NCBI GenBank assembly: GCA_029938595.1
Contig: JAOZUP010000005.1
Span: forward strand, 1 to 28,491
Direction: 5' to 3'
From: Thermoanaerobaculales bacterium
GTDB taxonomy: Bacteria > Acidobacteriota > Thermoanaerobaculia > Thermoanaerobaculales > Sulfomarinibacteraceae
DNA length: 28,491 nt
Shown here: positions 24,682 to 28,491 of the stretch, piece by piece
Numbering within the stretch: the first letter of the stretch is position 1
Layout of the letters: the number at the start of each line of letters is the position of its first letter
Notes under the pieces: model-generated
What the model was told of the DNA's origin: nothing
Database searches by the model: none
Seen by the model: only the letters and a program-made list of their open reading frames with translations
Position numbers and translations under genes: made by a program

Positions 24682-24710
24682 TCCACACCTCTTCCCAAAA
24701 AGGGGGGCTA

Positions 24711-24739
24711 TTTGTAGCAGACAGGGCGGTTGCTGTCAA
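24711..24739 (-). promoter_or_regulatory. Sigma-70-type promoter of the rplU operon
   Basis: Minus strand: TTGACA (24734-24739), a 17-bp spacer, TACAAA (24711-24716). Start expected near 24704. A CCCCCCTTTTTGGG segment and an SD sequence follow. This is a conventional promoter with a leader, unlike the 6-nt boxes elsewhere. Confidence 0.75.
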
Positions 24740-24745
24740 TATGCG

Positions 24746-24990
24746 AGGTGCAGGGGGCAGGGTGCCGTCCGCCTGCGATTGGAAACCATGGGGCGTGTCA
24801 AGTCCTGTTGCGAAATTATCATCATGGGTTGAAGGGCCTCGTGGCGGTCCTGCTTCAGCATCCGATGTGTCCGTCGCTATCGCAATCGCTATCGGTATCG
24901 AAACCTCAGATCGGTGGAGTCCATTTCGATAGCGATAGCGATCCCGATAGCGATAGCGATTCCCGTCCCTGAACCCTGCACCCTGTACTC
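24746..24990. repeat. Outer inverted pair of GTGCAGG 7-bp arrays (element H)
   Basis: The left arm (24746-24766) is GTGCAGG/GGGCAGG/GTGCC. The right arm (24966-24990), on the minus strand, is GTACAGG/GTGCAGG/GTTCAGG. They enclose about 200 bp, which contains another complete inverted element (I). The right arm overlaps the stop codon of the Spy-like gene. The 307-bp gene-free stretch 24682-24988 holds the rplU promoter, both elements, and about 105 bp (24767-24873) in which I see nothing recognisable. Confidence 0.7.
24874..24963. repeat. Inner inverted pair of 6-bp ATCGCT arrays (element I)
   Basis: The left arm (24874-24902) is TCGCTATCGCAATCG... ending TATCGAA. The right arm (24924-24963) starts TTCGATAGCG and ends GCGATTCC. 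The loop (ACCTCAGATCGGTGGAGT) resembles that of element E. It lies inside the spacer of element H. Confidence 0.85.
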
Positions 24991-25474
24991 AGAACCCGGG
25001 TGCCCGGTCTCCCTGTGAGCCCGGCCCCTCCCCGCGGGCGCCGGGCCGGCGTTCCGACCGCATCTGTTTCAGTCGCCGCTTGATTTCCTCGATTCTCTTC
25101 CACTGCTCGTAGGTCAAGATCTGCCGCACCTCGAGCAACATCTCGAAGCGTTCGTTCTCGAGCTTCTGGCGTGCGGTCTGGAAATGGGCGTAGGCAGCGC
25201 GAACCGGTGCCGGGTCGAAGACCTCTTGGTCAACAGAGCTTGCGAGATCAAGCCCGGCCTTGTCGACATCGGCCTTGAGATCGATCATTCGCCGCGCATG
25301 CGTATAGACCACCTCTCGGATCTGTCCCTGCTGCTCCTCTGTGAGGCCGATCCGGCTCACCAGCCGCTGGTCTTCCCACCACTTGCCGGGCGGGAGGTCA
25401 AACTCGTTCGCCGCCAGCGGGCCCGCCACCGCGAGAAAAAGGAAGATGATCAACACGTTCTTCATATTCTTCAT
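24989..25474 (-). CDS. Spy/CpxP-like periplasmic protein with LTxxQ motifs
   Basis: 161 aa from ATG 25474, with GGAGG 5 nt upstream; a longer open frame is ignored because its extra residues lie in the anti-sigma gene. Signal peptide at about 1-22 (LIIFLFLAVAGPLAANE). Two LTxxQ motifs (LTEEQ at 44-48, LTYEQ at 120-124) in an all-helical protein are the hallmark of Spy/CpxP envelope-stress chaperones and related metal-resistance proteins. The C-terminal tail (about 138-161) is Arg/Gly-rich and disordered. It is the third gene of an ECF sigma/anti-sigma operon, so it is probably an effector of that stress response. The stop codon lies in repeat element H. Confidence 0.88.
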   Translation of the reverse strand: MKNMKNVLIIFLFLAVAGPLAANEFDLPPGKWWEDQRLVSRIGLTEEQQGQIREVVYTHARRMIDLKADVDKAGLDLASSVDQEVFDPAPVRAAYAHFQTARQKLENERFEMLLEVRQILTYEQWKRIEEIKRRLKQMRSERRPGARGEGPGSQGDRAPGF

Positions 25475-25496
25475 GACTGCCTCCACTTCCGCCCCC

Positions 25497-25967
25497 TCAT
25501 GACGCTCCATTTTCAAAAATTGCATCGTCCAACCCCGGATCGATGAGCTCGAATCCCGGGATGGAGTCGTCGGCCAACATCGCATCGACCTCGGCCAGGA
25601 TCTGCTCCACCGGCAGCTCCAAACCGGCCATGGGGTCGCTTGACGGCGGCGGCATCCACAGCGCCTTGAGGCCGATCGCCGCCACCAGGACGGCGGCTAC
25701 GGCGAGCAACGGTCGGGTCCACCACCGCCGCCGCTCGAGCCCGGCCGTCAGGACCGATGGCAGCCGCAACAGAACCTCCTGTCGCTGCCGTTCCCAGTCC
25801 GGCGCCTCTGCTTCGAAGCGCAGCCGTTGCGCATCGATAAGTTCCCGCATGGATGCCACCCGCTGCCGGCAGCTCAGACACGCGGCGAGGTGCTCCTCGG
25901 CCACTGGCTTGAGCTCGAGGCCGGCGACGGCCGACGAAATCTCGGGTTCTTCGAGATGCATGCTCAT
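25497..25967 (-). CDS. Anti-sigma factor with zinc-binding motif and one TM helix
   Basis: 156 aa. The N-terminal cytoplasmic part has H26-x3-C30-x2-C33, a zinc-dependent anti-sigma (ZAS) signature. A TM helix lies at about 86-104 (PLLAVAAVLVAAIGLKALW) and a short acidic periplasmic tail follows (DDSIPGFELIDPGLDDAIFE). The ATG overlaps the ECF sigma stop (ATGA), as expected for a sigma/anti-sigma pair. GGGAG lies 7 nt upstream. It should hold the sigma factor at the membrane until released by an envelope cue. Confidence 0.9.
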   Translation of the reverse strand: MSMHLEEPEISSAVAGLELKPVAEEHLAACLSCRQRVASMRELIDAQRLRFEAEAPDWERQRQEVLLRLPSVLTAGLERRRWWTRPLLAVAAVLVAAIGLKALWMPPPSSDPMAGLELPVEQILAEVDAMLADDSIPGFELIDPGLDDAIFENGAS

Positions 25968-26602
25968 CGGTATGCTCCCAACTCCTCGCGCAGCCGGTGC
26001 ACCGCCCGGTGCAGCTGCGTCTTGACAGTTCCAACGTGGACCTCGAGCGCCTCCGCGATCTCCTCGAGATCCATTTCGGCGTAGAAGCGGAGCCGGAAGA
26101 TCTCACGCTGGCGCGGCGGCAGGGCCTTCTCGCCGGCTTCGAGGGAGGCCACCGCCTGGCGCTGCATCGATCTCGCCTCCGGCCCCGCCTGGCCGTCCGG
26201 CACCTGGGCGAGAACGCCTACGCCGTCACCGTCTTCAGGCTCGTCCACGACTGGTGCAGCGCGGCGCCGCCTCCGCAGCTCGTCGAGGCACGTGTTGATG
26301 GCGATTCGGGTCAGCCAGGTCGAGAAGGCCGCCCGGCGGTCGAAGTCGCCGATCCTGGTGAAGGCCTTGACCAGGCTGTCCTGGGCCGCCGCATCGGCCT
26401 CGTCGACGCCAACGTACTGGCGGCACACCATCCACACCCGGCGCTGGTGACGGTTGGTCAACTCGCCGAAGGCTTCGCGGTCACCGTTCGCCGCCCGCAT
26501 GACGAGGGCGTCATCCCCCTGGGAAAGATCGGATCGAGACGGGTCCATGGCTCCTGCTCGCAACACAACCATACGACGTCCGTCCGCGTTTTCAGTTGAC
26601 AT
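25964..26602 (-). CDS. ECF-type RNA polymerase sigma factor
   Basis: 212 aa. Sigma-70 region 2 (DREAFGELTNRHQRRVW, then AFSTWLTRIAINTCLDELRR) and region 4 (LPPRQREIFRLRFYAEMDLE, EVHVGTVKTQLHRAV) are intact, so it belongs to the RpoE-like ECF group. ATG 26602 is used; ATG at 26572 or 26548 is possible (the last has AGGAG close by). It is followed by an overlapping anti-sigma gene and a Spy-like gene. Autoregulation is likely, since GGAAC and TCAGAG 15 bp apart precede the start. Confidence 0.92.
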   Translation of the reverse strand: MSTENADGRRMVVLRAGAMDPSRSDLSQGDDALVMRAANGDREAFGELTNRHQRRVWMVCRQYVGVDEADAAAQDSLVKAFTRIGDFDRRAAFSTWLTRIAINTCLDELRRRRRAAPVVDEPEDGDGVGVLAQVPDGQAGPEARSMQRQAVASLEAGEKALPPRQREIFRLRFYAEMDLEEIAEALEVHVGTVKTQLHRAVHRLREELGAYR

Positions 26603-26610
26603 GGAGATTA

Positions 26611-26636
26611 CTCTGAACCCTTGCTAACGGAGTTCC
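26611..26636 (-). promoter_or_regulatory. Possible ECF-type autoregulated promoter
   Basis: Minus strand GGAAC (26632-26636), 15 bp, TCAGAG (26611-26616), then 8 nt to ATG 26602. GGAAC is a typical ECF -35; the -10 is not diagnostic. Confidence 0.3.
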
Positions 26637-26645
26637 GTCCCCCGT

Positions 26646-26744
26646 TTGATCGCTATCGGTATCGCTATCGGTATCGCTATCGAAACGCCGAATCGGCATC
26701 GTTGCATCGATAGCGATTGCGATCCCGATAGCGATAGCGATTCC
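26646..26744. repeat. Inverted pair of 6-bp ATCGCT/ATCGGT arrays (element J)
   Basis: The left arm (26646-26684) alternates TATCGC and TATCGG and ends TATCGAA. The right arm (26706-26744) starts ATCGATAGC and ends GATAGCGATTCC. About 32 of 39 positions pair. The loop contains GCCGA-A-TCGGC. It lies between the yegS-like gene end and the ECF sigma gene start. Same family as E and I. Confidence 0.85.
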
Positions 26745-26798
26745 CGCCCCCATCCACCGTGATCGGAGCAGGGCCAAGATTCCTAATTCGGCTATGGT

Positions 26799-27677
26799 CT
26801 ACTCCTCCGGCGCGACTATCCTGAGCGCTCCCGGAACGACCTCAAACCGCGCCACCGGCGGTTCGAGAACAATCGAGTTGCCGTCGAGGTGTGCCGGCAA
26901 CGGCTCTGAGAAGTGGAGCTCGAGCCACGGCGCCTGCAGCTCGTGGGTCCCCTTCATTGTGGCCAACCGCCCTCGCATGGCGGCAGCCAACCGTGCCAAA
27001 CGGCCGAGCGGACCAACCTCCTCTACCAAGCATGCATCGAGCAGCCCGTCGTCCAGTACCGCTGCCGGTGTCAGGACAAAGCCGCCGCCGGTGGTCGGCC
27101 CGCCATGGACGGCAAGAATCACCATGGTCCCCTCATATGTCTGGTCTTCGGTGACCATCCGAACCTTCTGCGCGCCATAGCCAACGAGGGCTGAGAGCGC
27201 TGCAATCAGGTAAACGGCGATGCCGCGCACCCACTTGATCCTCGCCGCGCGGTCGTTGATGTTGGCGGTGAGCCCGACCCCGATGGCGTTGAGCGCAAAG
27301 CGGTCGCCGATCCGGATCAGGTCAACCGGACGGCAACGGCCGCCGGTCGCAACCCGCGCCGCGTCCTCGAGATCGTGAGGCACTCCGAGGGACCGCGCGG
27401 CATCGTTGCCGGTGCCGAGGGGAAGGATCGCTAGCTCGCCGTCTCCAGCGCGGTGGAGTCCCTCCGCCGCCTCGCAGACCGTGCCGTCACCGCCCGCAAC
27501 CACGATGCGTCCAACGCCCTCGGCAATCGCCGCGGCTGCGAGGTCGGTGGCGTGGCCCGGCGCCTCGGTGAAGACGACCGGTGCGGAGAGGCCCCACTCG
27601 GCGAGGCGCTCGGCTGTTGCGGACCACTCGCGGCCGAGCCGGCCCCCCGCTGCCGCCGGGTTGACGATGATCCGCAT
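26799..27677 (-). CDS. Diacylglycerol/lipid kinase family protein (YegS-like)
   Basis: 292 aa. Catalytic-domain motif GGDGT at 62-66, LPLGTGNDAARSLG at about 86-99, and the C-terminal beta domain with DGLLDACLVEEV. It phosphorylates a lipid such as diacylglycerol or a related alcohol; the exact substrate cannot be told. No signal peptide. TAAGCT lies 6 nt before the ATG without a Shine-Dalgarno sequence. Upstream is a GGTGAAAAATGCAGGTT motif copy. It is divergent from the phosphate transporter, 134 bp apart. Confidence 0.93.
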   Translation of the reverse strand: MRIIVNPAAAGGRLGREWSATAERLAEWGLSAPVVFTEAPGHATDLAAAAIAEGVGRIVVAGGDGTVCEAAEGLHRAGDGELAILPLGTGNDAARSLGVPHDLEDAARVATGGRCRPVDLIRIGDRFALNAIGVGLTANINDRAARIKWVRGIAVYLIAALSALVGYGAQKVRMVTEDQTYEGTMVILAVHGGPTTGGGFVLTPAAVLDDGLLDACLVEEVGPLGRLARLAAAMRGRLATMKGTHELQAPWLELHFSEPLPAHLDGNSIVLEPPVARFEVVPGALRIVAPEE

Positions 27678-27683
27678 GGAAAC

Positions 27684-27689
27684 AGCTTA
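27684..27689 (-). promoter_or_regulatory. -10-like box TAAGCT, 6 nt before the yegS-like gene
   Basis: Minus strand TAAGCT, GTTTCC, ATG. It overlaps the end of the repeated 17-bp motif by one base. Confidence 0.45.
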
Positions 27690-27738
27690 ACCTGCATTTT
27701 TCACCGATCGCCAGCTACGGCCGCCGACGTTCGTCGGC
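27689..27738. repeat. Single-ended copy of the 17-bp repeat plus palindrome
   Basis: AACCTGCATTTTTCACC (27689-27705) matches the 5259 end at 13 of 17 positions and the reverse complement of the 5357 end at 14 of 17. A separate perfect palindrome GCCGACGTTCGTCGGC follows (27723-27738). It lies in the divergent gap between the lipid kinase and the PiT gene. Confidence 0.45.
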
Positions 27739-27747
27739 AATCGCCTG

Positions 27748-27753
27748 TACAAT
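27748..27753 (+). promoter_or_regulatory. Possible -10 box TACAAT for the PiT transporter
   Basis: TACAAT 58 nt before the GTG start; the -35 is poor. It would leave a leader containing the GAGGTGA ribosome-binding site. Confidence 0.3.
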
Positions 27754-27811
27754 CGTCGCGCTGGCTTCTGGTTGGTTCGGAGGCCATAACACTCCAAGCC
27801 GAGGTGAAGAC

Positions 27812-28491
27812 GTGTTCGAGTTCGCAATCGTGGTCCTCTTCGCGCTCGCCATCTCCGATCTGGTCGTTGGCGTTAGTAACGACGCGGTCAACTTCCTGAA
27901 CTCGTCGATCGGTTCAAGGGTCGCGCCACGCACCGTGATCATGGTCATAGCCAGCCTCGGCATGCTCGCCGGCGTGACCTTTGCGTCAGGCATGATGGAG
28001 GTGGCCCGCAAGGGGATCTTCCACCCACAGTTCTTCACCATGCCCGAGCTGATAACGATATTCCTCGCCGTCATGCTCACCGATATCATCCTGCTCGACC
28101 TTTACAACACCTTCGGTCTCCCGACCTCGACCACGGTCTCGATTGTTTTCGAACTCCTCGGTGCGGCGGTCGCGGTCTCCCTGTTGAAGATCAGCCAGGC
28201 GGGAGCCCCCTTCCGCGAAGTCGTCAACTACATCAACACGAGCAAGGCACTGGCCATCATTTTTGGAATCCTGTTGTCGATCGGGGTGGCTTTCATCGTC
28301 GGAGCGCTGGTGCAAATCGCCACGAGACTCCTCTTCACCTTCGACTATGAAAAAAGGTTGAAACGATACGGGGCACTGTGGAGCGGCGCGGCCCTTGCGT
28401 CAATCGTCTACTTCATCCTCATCAAAGGCGCTAAAGGATCCTCCTTCATTACTCCCGATACCCTGGCCTGGATCAAAGGCCACAGCGGTCT
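27812..28491 (+). CDS. PiT-family inorganic phosphate transporter, 5' part
   Basis: Partial: 226 codons from GTG 27812 and still open at the window end. GAGGTGAAG 7 nt upstream is a good ribosome-binding site and decides this start. The first hydrophobic segment includes VGVSNDAVNFLNSSIGSR, and the region around codon 100 has FGLPTSTTVSIVFELLG; both are PiT signatures (the GxNDxxN and PTS motifs of Na+ or H+-coupled phosphate permeases). The TM pattern is continuous through 28491. The spacing of motifs resembles the long (roughly 700-aa) PiT type found in Bacteroidetes and relatives. It probably mediates phosphate uptake. Confidence 0.95.
   Translation, partial: MFEFAIVVLFALAISDLVVGVSNDAVNFLNSSIGSRVAPRTVIMVIASLGMLAGVTFASGMMEVARKGIFHPQFFTMPELITIFLAVMLTDIILLDLYNTFGLPTSTTVSIVFELLGAAVAVSLLKISQAGAPFREVVNYINTSKALAIIFGILLSIGVAFIVGALVQIATRLLFTFDYEKRLKRYGALWSGAALASIVYFILIKGAKGSSFITPDTLAWIKGHSG

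Noticed and set aside
27453..27899. Plus-strand frame spanning the yegS-like gene and the PiT start
   Set aside because: It is antisense to the lipid kinase and overlaps the PiT gene in the wrong frame; it has no family resemblance.
1..28491. CRISPR array
   Set aside because: Repeat units are 6-8 bp, without 20-40-bp repeats and unique spacers; no cas genes.
1..28491. Sigma-54 (-24/-12) promoter for the NtrC-type regulators
   Set aside because: I found no convincing TGGCAC-N5-TTGCA upstream of any gene; CTGGCACC at the 19620 start has no matching -12.
1..28491. tRNA, rRNA or known riboswitch
   Set aside because: No cloverleaf, CCA-end or recognisable riboswitch core seen in the intergenic stretches.

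Overview
This window is high-GC chromosomal DNA from a Gram-negative-type bacterium. It carries two NtrC-type sigma-54 activators, two secreted DUF3857/transglutaminase-like proteins, an rplU-rpmA-obg-nadD-rsfS-rlmH-dksA housekeeping block and a PiT transporter that reads like the Bacteroidetes type. The mix, codon style and repeat content best suggest Acidobacteriota (a Thermoanaerobaculia/Holophagae-like lineage). That is an inference from gene content. There is no rRNA, tRNA, CRISPR array, phage gene or transposase in the window.

Layout. 1-7748 is a signalling block: an NtrC-type response regulator overlapping a PDZ/multi-TM/GAF/PAS histidine kinase, a cNMP-binding-like/DUF4388 protein, and a divergent protein with a class III cyclase-like domain. 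7854-16022 has rsgA and two overlapping genes for giant secreted TPR/DUF3857/transglutaminase proteins; one keeps the Cys-His-Asp triad and the other has lost it. 16097-18064 has a HAD hydrolase and mannose-1-phosphate guanylyltransferase. 18247-24681 has an orphan NtrC-type regulator, holA, dksA and the rplU-rpmA-obg-nadD-rsfS-rlmH run. 24989-26602 is an ECF sigma / anti-sigma / Spy-like periplasmic protein operon. 26799-28491 has a YegS/DagK-type lipid kinase and a PiT phosphate transporter cut off by the window end.

Non-coding structure is the most unusual part. (1) Ten tandem arrays of 6-8 bp units sit in nine intergenic regions. Nine of the ten are paired as inverted arms around a spacer, giving long hairpins. 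The unit sequence differs from locus to locus but is shared by the two arms at each locus. (2) At six genes a TANNNT -10-like box lies exactly 6 nt before the start codon (a seventh has CATACT at the same spacing). These genes lack a usable Shine-Dalgarno sequence, whereas genes inside operons mostly have one. This suggests leaderless transcription. (3) A 17-bp motif (gene-sense GGTGAGATATGCGGGTT) recurs upstream of four or five genes in one orientation, and once forms the terminal inverted repeats of a 115-bp MITE-like element.

How the genes may work together. The first block looks like a membrane signal-transduction module with a possible nucleotide second messenger. The housekeeping block couples ribosome assembly (L21, L27, Obg, RsfS, RlmH, with RsgA elsewhere) to NAD synthesis and DksA control. 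The ECF operon looks like an envelope-stress circuit.
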